From NCBI RefSeq assembly GCF_000956465.1, contig NZ_JYJA01000024.1, forward strand, positions 1-64,000: a stretch of DNA of 64,000 nucleotides, in the 5' to 3' direction. Origin of the DNA: Microbacterium trichothecenolyticum. Lineage in GTDB: Bacteria > Actinomycetota > Actinomycetes > Actinomycetales > Microbacteriaceae. Both the position numbers and the translations under genes were made by a program. Positions 15,720 through 24,021 of this stretch are shown here, piece after piece; position 1 is the stretch's first letter; each line of letters opens with the position of its first letter. The notes beneath the pieces are model-generated. The model saw only the letters and a list, made by a program, of their open reading frames with translations. It searched no databases and had not been told where the DNA came from.

Positions 15720-18700
15720 CCATCGCGCAGCCCGTTGACACGCAGGCCGTGTCCCCGCCCCCCATCTTGTCGGCACGCGTGATCGCGTCCGCACTGGGGC
15801 AGTTCCCGCCGACCGACGAGCAGATCGCGGTCATCGAGGCGCCCATGGCGCCCGCGCTCGTCGTCGCCGGCGCCGGCAGCGGCAAGACCGAGACGATGGC
15901 CGCCCGCGTCGTCTGGCTCGTCGCCAACGGCATCGTCCGCCGCGACGAGGTGCTCGGCCTCACGTTCACCCGCAAGGCCGCCGGCGAGCTCGCGGAGCGC
16001 ATCCAGAAGCGGCTCGCGCGCCTGGGCGAGTTCGAGCGCCGCGGCCTGCTGCCGTCGCTGCCCGCACTCGCGGACGAGGGACGGCTCGAAGTGTTCGGCG
16101 AGCTCGAGCGCTCCGGCGTCGATGGGGCGCGCTCGACGGCGGAGCGACACCGTCTGCTCGACGCGCTCGCGCACGCCGTCGACGCCATCCCGCAGGATTC
16201 CGTCGACGACGCGCTGCTGCACCGGCCGAGCGTCGCGACCTACAACAGCTTCGCCGACCAGATCGTGCGCGAGCACGCGCTCCGGATCGGCCGGGATGCC
16301 GAGGCCGCCGTCCTCTCGGAGTCCGCGGCCTGGCTGCTCATGCGTCGCGTCGTGTTCGCCTCCGACGACCCGCGCCTCGAGGAGCGGGGCGAGGCGGTGC
16401 GCACGATCGTCGACGCAGCGCTGCGGATCGCCCGTGACGGCGTCGACAACCTCGTCGACTTCGACGCTCTCGCCGCATTCCCCGAGCGCTTCGGTGCCGT
16501 GCGCGAGCTGCCGTCGACCAATCGGCGCACCACGGTCTACGCCGACGTGGCCGACGCCGCCGACCGCGTCGATGCGCTCGCGCTGCTCGCCGACCTCGCT
16601 CGCGAGTACGCCGCCGAGAAGCTCCGTCTCGGGGTCATCGACTTCTCCGATCAGGTGGCGGGCGCGCTCGAGGTGGTCGCCGGCCACCGCGCGGTCGCCG
16701 ACGAACTGCGCGACCGCTACCGCGTCGTCCTGCTCGACGAGTACCAGGACACCTCCGTCGTGCAGACGGATCTGCTGGCCACGCTCTTCGCCGGCACCGG
16801 GGTGATGGCGGTCGGCGATCCGCACCAGGCGATCTACGGCTGGCGTGGCGCCAGCGCGGGCAACCTCGGCGGCTTCGCTGCGGCGTTCGCGCCGGGCGCG
16901 GCATGCGCGCAGTTTTCGCTGCTCACGAGCTGGCGCAACAGCGCCGCGGTGCTGACGGCGGCGAACGCGGTGCTCGCGCCGCTCGCGGCGTCGGCTTCCG
17001 TCACGGTCGGAGAGCTGCAGCCGCGACCGGGAGCCCCTGTCGGCGTGGTCGAGCTGGGCTTCGACGCCGACCTCGACACCGAGGCCGACCGGGTGGCGGA
17101 GTGGTTCGCGCGGGTGCGCGCCGGGCGTGCCGACGGCGGCCGATCGACCACCGGAGCCATCCTCTTCCGCAGCAAGAAGCACATGGTGCGCTTCGGCGAT
17201 GCGCTCGGGCGCCGCGGCATCCCGCACCGCATCCTCGGACTCGGCGGCCTGCTCTCGACTCCCGAGGTGGTCGACGTCGTCTGCGCGCTGCGTGTCATCA
17301 GCGACCCGTCCGCGGGCTCGGCGCTCATCCGGCTGCTGTCGGGCCCACGGTGGGCGATCGGCCTCCCCGACCTGCGCGAGCTCGTGGCGCTGTCCCGCCG
17401 CCTCGCACGTCACGACACCGCGCTGCAACCTCTCGCACCCGAGGTGGTCGAGCGCATCCGGGCCAGCGCGGGCGACGATGACGGGTCGCTCGTCGACGCG
17501 CTCGACTTCGTGCTGCGCCAGAAGCCGGATCACGGCTGGCTCGAGGGCTTCACACCCGAGGCGCGGGAGCGGCTGCGCGACGCGGCATCCGTCTTCGCGG
17601 GACTCCGGCAGGCCGGCGGCATGCCGATCCCCGAGCTGGTGCGACTGATCGAGCTGGAGCTGCGCCTCGACATCGAGCTCGCCGCGAACGAGTCACGCGG
17701 GCCCGCGCGCGTCGCATCGGCACAGCTGCGGGCCTTCGTCGACGAGGTGCACGCCTTCCTCGCCGCTGACGAGACCGGGTCGCTGTCGAGCCTGCTCGCG
17801 TGGCTCGACCACGCCGAGCAACTGGACGAGTTCGCGCCGCGCACCGAGCCGCCCGAGGACGACGTCGTGCAGCTGCTCACGATCCACGGGTCGAAGGGCC
17901 TCGAGTGGGACGCCGTCGCGGTCGTGCGTCTCGTCAAGGACGAGCTGCCGAGCGCTCCGCGCGACACCAAGGCGTGGCTCGGGTTCGGCGTCCTGCCGTA
18001 CGCATTCCGCGGTGATTCCGCCTGGCTGCCGGCGCTCGGCTGGCAGTCGGCCGACACGCAGCAGGCGCTCAAGGAGGCGATCGAGACGTTCGTCGAGGCG
18101 AACCGTGCCCGGCAGCTCGAAGAGGACCGCCGCCTCGCATACGTCGCGGTCACCCGCGCCCGTGATCACCTGCTGCTCACCGGTGCGACCTGGTCGGGCA
18201 CCAAGCGCCCGCGCACCCGTAGCACGTTCTTCGCCGAGATCGCCGAGGCGCTCGAGGTGCCGTTGCCGGAAGACGAGCCCGGCGACGACCCGTATCAGGG
18301 GGAGCGGCGCGTGCTCCAGTGGCCGATCGATCCGCTGGGTGCCCGCCGCACGGCGGTGGCCGTCGCGGCGGGCACCGTCGAGGCAGCGCTCGACGCACCG
18401 CGTGCGGGGATCGATCCCCAGGCCGCGCTGCTGCTCGCTGAGCGCGAGGCGCGCCGTGCCCGCCCGGTGCACACGGCGCCGACGCGCATCGCGGCTTCGC
18501 GCTACAAGGAATACGTGGCCGACCTTGAGGGCACCCTCGCCGGCATCGCGCGGCCGATGCCGGAGCGACCCTTCCGTCAGACCCGCCTCGGCACGCTGTT
18601 CCACGCCTGGGTCGAGCAGCGCTCAGGACACGCGGGGCTCGGCGGCTCGCTCGATGACGCGCTGTGGGAGACGGACGAGGACCTTCCGGGGACGGAGGCC

Positions 18701-19063
18701 TCGGTCGAGGACGCCGCCGCGCTGGCTGCCCTGCGCGAACGCTTCCTCGCGTCGGAGTGGGCCGCGCTGCAGCCGATCGAGGTCGAGACCGAGATCGACT
18801 TCACCACCATCGGCCCTGACGGCCTGCCGCACATCGTGATCTGCAAGCTCGACGCCGTGTACCGGCGCGACGACCGCGGCGGGCGCATCGAGATCGTCGA
18901 CTGGAAGACAGGCGTCGCGCCGCGCACCTCGGCCGAGAAGGACGAACGGATGCTGCAGCTCGAGCTCTACCGCCAGGCCTATCACTCGAAGCACGGCGTG
19001 CCGCTCGACGAGATCGACGTCGCGCTCTACTACGTCGCCGAGGACGTCATCCTGCGGAGCTGA
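15716..19063 (+). CDS. adnB: AdnB-like UvrD-family helicase-nuclease subunit
   Basis: 1115 residues from the GTG at 15716, which overlaps the adnA stop by 4 bases. Full set of active UvrD motifs: GAGSGKTET (near 54), LTFTRKAAGEL, LLDEYQDTS (near 338), GDPHQAIYGWRGA, LLTSWRNS, LLTIHGSKGLEWD and AYVAVTRARDHLLLTG. The C-terminal RecB-like nuclease has IVDWKTG near residue 1061 and a QLELYRQAY helix. This is the motor subunit of the AdnAB end-resection machine, the actinobacterial counterpart of RecBCD/AddAB. Its intact ATPase, compared with the degenerate one in AdnA, supports the assignment of order. Confidence 0.92.
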   Translation: MTIAQPVDTQAVSPPPILSARVIASALGQFPPTDEQIAVIEAPMAPALVVAGAGSGKTETMAARVVWLVANGIVRRDEVLGLTFTRKAAGELAERIQKRLARLGEFERRGLLPSLPALADEGRLEVFGELERSGVDGARSTAERHRLLDALAHAVDAIPQDSVDDALLHRPSVATYNSFADQIVREHALRIGRDAEAAVLSESAAWLLMRRVVFASDDPRLEERGEAVRTIVDAALRIARDGVDNLVDFDALAAFPERFGAVRELPSTNRRTTVYADVADAADRVDALALLADLAREYAAEKLRLGVIDFSDQVAGALEVVAGHRAVADELRDRYRVVLLDEYQDTSVVQTDLLATLFAGTGVMAVGDPHQAIYGWRGASAGNLGGFAAAFAPGAACAQFSLLTSWRNSAAVLTAANAVLAPLAASASVTVGELQPRPGAPVGVVELGFDADLDTEADRVAEWFARVRAGRADGGRSTTGAILFRSKKHMVRFGDALGRRGIPHRILGLGGLLSTPEVVDVVCALRVISDPSAGSALIRLLSGPRWAIGLPDLRELVALSRRLARHDTALQPLAPEVVERIRASAGDDDGSLVDALDFVLRQKPDHGWLEGFTPEARERLRDAASVFAGLRQAGGMPIPELVRLIELELRLDIELAANESRGPARVASAQLRAFVDEVHAFLAADETGSLSSLLAWLDHAEQLDEFAPRTEPPEDDVVQLLTIHGSKGLEWDAVAVVRLVKDELPSAPRDTKAWLGFGVLPYAFRGDSAWLPALGWQSADTQQALKEAIETFVEANRARQLEEDRRLAYVAVTRARDHLLLTGATWSGTKRPRTRSTFFAEIAEALEVPLPEDEPGDDPYQGERRVLQWPIDPLGARRTAVAVAAGTVEAALDAPRAGIDPQAALLLAEREARRARPVHTAPTRIAASRYKEYVADLEGTLAGIARPMPERPFRQTRLGTLFHAWVEQRSGHAGLGGSLDDALWETDEDLPGTEASVEDAAALAALRERFLASEWAALQPIEVETEIDFTTIGPDGLPHIVICKLDAVYRRDDRGGRIEIVDWKTGVAPRTSAEKDERMLQLELYRQAYHSKHGVPLDEIDVALYYVAEDVILRS

Positions 19064-19109
19064 GTCCGCGAGGCGTCGCCCACGCCGCGAACCCTGGCGC
19101 GGCGCCGCC

Positions 19110-20471
19110 TCAGTCGGCCAGCCAGCGGCGCAGCGCCGCCTCGGACGCGCGCTCCGCCTCGGCGGCGGCATCCAGTCCGCCGTCGCGGTCGTCGTCACGC
19201 GCACCCGGTGCGTTCGCCGCGGTGCCGGCCGGCAGCGTGATGGGCGCGGTGGAGAGGTCGTCGTCCGGGTGGATCGCGGGCAGCTCCACCGGGGCCGCGT
19301 CGAGATCGACGGGCCGGAAGGCGGCGAGCTCATCTGCGGTGATCTCCTGCGTGTCGAAGGACTCCGGCGCACGAGGCACCGGCCCCGTCTCCCGTCGCGC
19401 GTCGTCCTCGTCGGCGACCCACTGCGCCAGCTCCTCGGGGTCGTATGCGTCGGTCTGCATCGACGTGTCGATGGTCGGCGCACCGGCGCCGGGCGTGCGC
19501 TCGAGCAGGGCGATCGCGTCGTCGACGTCGAGTGAGTCCGCCGAGAGGATGTCGTCGCCGGCGACCCCGCCGGCGAGGGATTCGAGCAGTTCGACGGCGT
19601 CGGCGACGATGTCGTCGCGGTCGACGTCGTGGCCGTGCACCAGCCACTTCGCGAATTCGAGCTCGGCGTACAGGCGCGCGCGCTCGCGCGCCCGGGCGTC
19701 GGGAGCGCGGCCGCTGTCGGCGACGTAGGCGGCGTAGACGTCGTCAGCGGCGTCGGGGGCCGACGCGAGCCACTGCAGGTCGGTCGCAGGGTCGCCGATC
19801 GACAGCCCGTGCCACTCGAGCAGTCCGGTCACGGTCGGCACGCCGTCGAGATCCTCGAAGAGGAACGACGCTGCCCCCGCGCCTCCGAGCACGACGGCGG
19901 ACTCGAAGCGCCAGAGCTCGTCGGCGTCGGCGGCCCGGTGCCAGCGCTCGGCCAGAGTCACGGGCAGGCGGCGGGTCGCGACAGCGCGTTCGATCAAGCG
20001 GGTGACGTCGGCGCGCACCTGCTGCGGGGTGCGCGCAGGCAGACCCTCGCTCTTGACGATCGAGTGGGGCAGTGCGTGCAGTGCTGCGAGCGAGGCTCCC
20101 AGCGAGGTCGCCGCGCCGCGTCCGGGCGGAAGGTGGGCCGCATCGACGCGGTAGCCGGGAAGGAAGTCGACGACGACGACACGCGTGTCTCCGAGGCCCG
20201 CCTCGCCCAGCAGCTCAGGCGCGCGGAAAGGGAGCAGGCCCCGCACGCCGGGAGTGAGTGCGCGCAGCGCGCGCACCTCCGCGGCGAGTTCGGGAGCGGA
20301 CGACGCGTCGGCAGGGACACGCACGACCACCCTGCGCCCATCGTCGAGATCCGCGACCGCCGCGTCGAATCGGCCGGCCGCTCTCTCGGTGAGGGCGCCG
20401 ACTCCGACGACGCCGACCCGCGGGAGAGCCGACGTGACCGACGCGGCTAGAGTGAGGGGTGAGCGTGCCAT
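19110..20471 (-). CDS. APH-fold phosphotransferase-like protein, catalytic residues missing
   Basis: 453 residues from the ATG at 20471. Residues 1-290 follow the aminoglycoside/macrolide phosphotransferase layout, ending in LLEWHGLSIGDPATDLQWL, which aligns with the usual metal-binding segment. The catalytic loop that should read HGDxxxxN is replaced by LGGAGAASFLF, and the metal-binding Asp of the following V-x-D-W is Glu. Both changes predict loss of kinase activity. Residues 300-453 form a disordered, strongly acidic tail with several DTQE and DDDL-type patches. It lies convergent to adnB and divergent from nudC, within a repair block, so a scaffolding or regulatory role is possible, by inference only. 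Confidence 0.75.
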   Translation of the reverse strand: MARSPLTLAASVTSALPRVGVVGVGALTERAAGRFDAAVADLDDGRRVVVRVPADASSAPELAAEVRALRALTPGVRGLLPFRAPELLGEAGLGDTRVVVVDFLPGYRVDAAHLPPGRGAATSLGASLAALHALPHSIVKSEGLPARTPQQVRADVTRLIERAVATRRLPVTLAERWHRAADADELWRFESAVVLGGAGAASFLFEDLDGVPTVTGLLEWHGLSIGDPATDLQWLASAPDAADDVYAAYVADSGRAPDARARERARLYAELEFAKWLVHGHDVDRDDIVADAVELLESLAGGVAGDDILSADSLDVDDAIALLERTPGAGAPTIDTSMQTDAYDPEELAQWVADEDDARRETGPVPRAPESFDTQEITADELAAFRPVDLDAAPVELPAIHPDDDLSTAPITLPAGTAANAPGARDDDRDGGLDAAAEAERASEAALRRWLAD

Positions 20472-20477
20472 GTGCCC

Positions 20478-20483
20478 AGGGTA
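20478..20483 (-). promoter_or_regulatory. -10 box (TACCCT), probable leaderless start
   Basis: TACCCT on the minus strand ends 6 bases before the ATG at 20471; the GGGCAC between offers no Shine-Dalgarno. Confidence 0.5.
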
Positions 20484-20548
20484 GGTCGGTCGCGCTCGTC
20501 CGTCCCCGCGCCACGCCCGGCCCTGAACGACGAAGGGGAGCATGTTCG

Positions 20549-21463
20549 ATGACGGCGCCCGACAGCACCAGCCTGAATCCGCTGGCGCAGCCCGGACTTG
20601 ATCGCGCGGCCGATGAGAGGCTGATTCGCGGCCTCCTCGAGACGGCGAAGACGGATGCCGACTCCCGCGTCCTGGTCGTCGTCGGCGACTCCGCGCCGCT
20701 CGCCGCACCCGACGCCCTCCAATGGCGCACCCCGGCGAGCGTTCCACACGGAGCCGAGTGGGCCTTCCTCGGGCGTGATGAGGACGGCGCAGCCCTGCTC
20801 GCCGCGGTGTTCGCGACGCAGGACGACGAGCTGTTCGCCGCCCCGTCAGGATGGGCGGGCCTGCGCACGGTGGGGGCGTTGCTGACGCCTCTCGACGCCG
20901 GCGCGTTCGTCGAGGCGCTGAGCCTTGGACGATGGCTCATCGACGCCCCGTTCTGCCCGGCGTGCGGCACCCGCACGATCCTCGGAGACGCGGGCTGGTC
21001 GCGCCGATGCCCGAACTGCGGGCGGCAGCACTTCCCCCGCACCGATCCAGCGGTGATCGTCGCGATCACGAGCATCGCGGACCCCGATCTGCTGCTCCTC
21101 GGCTCGAACGCCCTGTGGGGTGCGGACCGGTTCTCCTGCTTCGCCGGGTTCGTCGAAGCCGGCGAGTCGCTCGAGGCGGCCGTGCGCCGCGAGGTGGCCG
21201 AGGAGTCCGGCATCGACGTCGGCACGGTGACCTACCGCGGATCCCAGGCTTGGCCGTACCCGCGCTCGCTCATGGTCGGCTTCCTCGCCGAATCCCGCGA
21301 CGACGCGATGGCGCGCGCGGACGGCGAGGAGATCGCTGCGGTCCGCTGGTTCACGCGCGACGAGATCGGCCGGGCGCTCGCCGGCGACGGCGACGTCGTG
21401 CTGCCCGGGCGAGCGTCCATCGCGCACCGGCTCATCGCCGACTGGCACGCGGAGCGAGTGTGA
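20549..21463 (+). CDS. nudC: NAD(+) diphosphatase, NUDIX family
   Basis: 304 residues; the ATG at 20549 follows GAAGGGGAG. A NudC-type zinc ribbon is present (FCPACGT and RRCPNCG), then the Nudix box GFVEAGESLEAAVRREVAEESGI-type helix, then SQAWPYPRSLM, which corresponds to the SQPWPFPxS signature of NADH pyrophosphatases. These hydrolyse NAD(H) to NMN(H) and AMP, and NudC enzymes also remove NAD caps from RNA 5' ends. The stop overlaps the helicase gene (GTGA). NudC beside UvrD2 and AdnAB is a recurrent actinobacterial arrangement. Confidence 0.93.
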   Translation: MTAPDSTSLNPLAQPGLDRAADERLIRGLLETAKTDADSRVLVVVGDSAPLAAPDALQWRTPASVPHGAEWAFLGRDEDGAALLAAVFATQDDELFAAPSGWAGLRTVGALLTPLDAGAFVEALSLGRWLIDAPFCPACGTRTILGDAGWSRRCPNCGRQHFPRTDPAVIVAITSIADPDLLLLGSNALWGADRFSCFAGFVEAGESLEAAVRREVAEESGIDVGTVTYRGSQAWPYPRSLMVGFLAESRDDAMARADGEEIAAVRWFTRDEIGRALAGDGDVVLPGRASIAHRLIADWHAERV

Positions 21464-23238
21464 GCGCCGGCGCCCTCGCAGGGCTCGACGAGCATCAGCT
21501 CGAAGCGGCGACCGCGTTGCGCGGACCCGTCGCGGTGCTGGCCGGCGCCGGCACGGGTAAGACCCGCGTCATCACCCACCGCATCGCCCACGGCGTCGAC
21601 ACCGGCGCATACTCGCCGGGGCGCGTCATGGCGGTGACCTTCACGACGAAGGCCGCCGGTGAGATGCGAGGGCGTCTGAGGGCGATGGGTGTCGGCGGGG
21701 TGTCGGCCCGCACCTTCCACGCGGCCGCTCTGGCACAGCTCAACTTTTTCTGGCCGACGCTCGCGGGTGACAGCGCTCCGGGCATCATCGACAACAAGGT
21801 GCGGATGCTCGCCCACGCGGCGGACGGCATCGGGCTCGCGCCCGACGTCGCCACCCTGCGCGACGTCGCGTCCGAGATCGAGTGGCGCAAGGTCTCGATG
21901 CTGAGCGTCGACGCGTACGCGGCGGCCCGCCCGAACGGCGTCGGTCGCCTCGGCGTCGAGCGCGTCGTGGCGCTGCAACACGCCTACGAGAAGCTGAAGG
22001 ACGAACGCCGTCAGCTCGATTTCGAGGACGTGCTGCTCGCCTGCGCCGGCATGCTCGAGGCCGAGCCGCAGGTCGCCAAGGCCGTTCGCGAGCAGTACCG
22101 CCACTTCACCGTCGACGAGTTCCAGGACGTCTCGCCGCTCCAGAATCGCCTGCTCGAGTTGTGGCTGGGGGATCGCCGCGACCTCTGCGTCGTCGGCGAC
22201 GCCAGCCAGACCATCTACTCGTTCGCCGGCGCCGACGCCGCGTACCTGCTCGACTTCCCGTCGCGCTACGAGGGTGCCCGCGTCGTGCGCCTCGAGACGA
22301 ACTATCGATCGGATGCCCCGATCCTGGCGGTCGCGAACGAGCTGATGCGCGGGCGTCCCGGCGCGCTGCACCTCTCAGCGGCCGCCGATCGCGACGCCGG
22401 AGCCGGCTCTGCCCCCGTTCCGACGGTGACCGCGTTCGAGGACGACCGGGACGAAGCGCGCGCGGTGGCGGCGCGGATCGCGGCGCAGATCGCAGACGGC
22501 GCGGACCCGCGCCACATCGCCGTGCTGTACCGCGCGCATGCGCAGTCCGCGGAGCTCGTCGCCGCCCTCTCCGACGCGGGGATCGCGACGACGGTCCTCG
22601 GCGGCCGCCGCTTCTTCGACATGCCCGAGGTGCGGCAGGCGGTCATGGAACTGCGTGCGGCCTCGGTCGCACCCATCGAGAGCGCGTTCGTCGACACGGT
22701 GCGCGACATCCTTCGTTCGCGGGGTCTCACGGACGAGCCGCCCGAAGCGGGCGGCGCCCTCCGTGACGCCTGGGAGGCACGAGCTGCGCTGCTGCGTCTC
22801 GCCCAGGAGGCGCCCGAGGGGACCACCCTCCGAGCGTTCGCCGACGAGCTCACCGCCCGGGCCAAGGCGCACGACGAGCCCGCGATGCGGACGGTGACCC
22901 TTGCGACGCTGCACGCGGCCAAAGGCCTGGAGTGGGAGCACGTTCACCTCATCGGCGTCGCGGAGGGCCTCCTTCCGATTTCGTACGCCACCACGTTCGA
23001 GCACGTCGACGAGGAGCGGCGCCTCGCGTACGTCGGCATCACGCGGGCTGGGCGAACGCTGTCGCTGTCATGGGCTCGAGGCGTACGGGAGCGGCAGCCG
23101 TCGCGGTTCCTGCGAGAGATCGGCAACGGCACTCTGCGTGCGGGCGGTGCGACCTCACGTGCCGGTGCAGCGACCCGGCGCGCAGGATCACCGACCGGGT
23201 CCGGTCGGCCGAGGGGTTCCGCGCGCGCTCCGCGATGA
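21460..23238 (+). CDS. UvrD2-like superfamily 1 DNA helicase, short form
   Basis: 592 residues from the GTG at 21460 overlapping the nudC stop. Motifs: AGAGTGKT, VTFTTKAAGEM, VDEFQDVSPLQ, VGDASQTIYSFAGAD, LETNYRSD, LATLHAAKGLEWEHV and LAYVGITRAGRTLSLSW. It unwinds DNA 3' to 5' in repair. Mycobacterial UvrD2 is about 700 residues with a C-terminal HRDC domain; here the chain stops soon after motif VI in a 50-residue Gly/Ala/Arg tail, so HRDC is absent. The last 200 bases are overlapped head-on by the next gene on the other strand. Confidence 0.9.
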   Translation: MSAGALAGLDEHQLEAATALRGPVAVLAGAGTGKTRVITHRIAHGVDTGAYSPGRVMAVTFTTKAAGEMRGRLRAMGVGGVSARTFHAAALAQLNFFWPTLAGDSAPGIIDNKVRMLAHAADGIGLAPDVATLRDVASEIEWRKVSMLSVDAYAAARPNGVGRLGVERVVALQHAYEKLKDERRQLDFEDVLLACAGMLEAEPQVAKAVREQYRHFTVDEFQDVSPLQNRLLELWLGDRRDLCVVGDASQTIYSFAGADAAYLLDFPSRYEGARVVRLETNYRSDAPILAVANELMRGRPGALHLSAAADRDAGAGSAPVPTVTAFEDDRDEARAVAARIAAQIADGADPRHIAVLYRAHAQSAELVAALSDAGIATTVLGGRRFFDMPEVRQAVMELRAASVAPIESAFVDTVRDILRSRGLTDEPPEAGGALRDAWEARAALLRLAQEAPEGTTLRAFADELTARAKAHDEPAMRTVTLATLHAAKGLEWEHVHLIGVAEGLLPISYATTFEHVDEERRLAYVGITRAGRTLSLSWARGVRERQPSRFLREIGNGTLRAGGATSRAGAATRRAGSPTGSGRPRGSARAPR

Positions 23239-23905
23239 GGCGTCCGGCCACGATCCCCGCCTCCCAGAGCACCGAAGGCTCGCTCTCGACGGGACGACCG
23301 AGCAGCTGCGCCGCGACCACCGGCCACGAGGGGTCACTGTCGCGACGGTGAGCCGCGACGCAGGCGAGACAGGCGCTGCGGCCGGGCTCCACGAACGGTC
23401 CGACCTCCGCACCCGAGCCGGTGAGCGCGATCGGCACGTGATCGACGTCGGCGCCCATGAGCGCGGCGGCCGCACCGGGCGCCACGACGCGATGGACGAT
23501 GAAGACGACGGCTTCGGCATCCGTGCCGGCGCTGCCGATGCCATCGAAGCGGTGGGCCGTGTGGATGTCGACTCCCTCCGCGGCGAGGCCCGCGGCGATC
23601 GCGTCGCGATGGCGGTCGGGCACGCCCTCGGCGCACTGGATCGCGACGCGGGGTCTGGTCGCCCGATCCGTCAGGAGTGCGCGGCGGATGCGTGAGAGGA
23701 ACCGCGACGCGGCGAGGGCGTCCGGAGCTCCGAGCGCCTGTGCGAAGGGGACTGCGGCCCCGTCGGGGATGCCGCGCTCCAGTTCGCGGAGCAGACGCTG
23801 CTGCCACGGGAGCGGATCATCGAGGACCGCGACCGGCTCGGCGCCGAACTGGATCGTCGAGTCGGTCCGCCACACCGGGGGATACGCGGGGTCGAGTCGC
23901 AGCAT
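23039..23905 (-). CDS. ThiF/TOMM cyclodehydratase-like protein
   Basis: 288 residues from the ATG at 23905. The pattern is that of ThiF-like ocin cyclodehydratase C proteins: an N-terminal segment (LDPAYPPVWRTDSTIQFG) resembling the leader-binding half, then an E1-like fold, and two zinc-ligand pairs, SACLACVAAH and the C-terminal HAECRCRSL. In azole-forming peptide pathways such proteins present the precursor to a YcaO enzyme, but neither YcaO nor a precursor gene is in this window, so here it is an orphan of unknown substrate. The CRC pair lies inside the 200-base overlap with the helicase gene, so the overlap encodes needed residues. Confidence 0.7.
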   Translation of the reverse strand: MLRLDPAYPPVWRTDSTIQFGAEPVAVLDDPLPWQQRLLRELERGIPDGAAVPFAQALGAPDALAASRFLSRIRRALLTDRATRPRVAIQCAEGVPDRHRDAIAAGLAAEGVDIHTAHRFDGIGSAGTDAEAVVFIVHRVVAPGAAAALMGADVDHVPIALTGSGAEVGPFVEPGRSACLACVAAHRRDSDPSWPVVAAQLLGRPVESEPSVLWEAGIVAGRLIAERARNPSADRTRSVILRAGSLHRHVRSHRPHAECRCRSLAGTATAAAPVRLEPMTATAFAQPA

Positions 23906-24021
23906 GCGCCCGATCCTGTCGCGCCGACGGGGTCCGCAGCGGATATCCACAGGCCGCGAGGTGTCTTCGGGGTGCTCCGGCCGTCTGGGGAGGAACCGGC
24001 GATCCGGCCCGGACCCGCCGC

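Noticed and set aside
23039-23905. Azole-peptide (TOMM) biosynthetic cluster
   Set aside because: Only one cyclodehydratase-like gene is present. No YcaO, dehydrogenase, precursor or exporter gene lies nearby.
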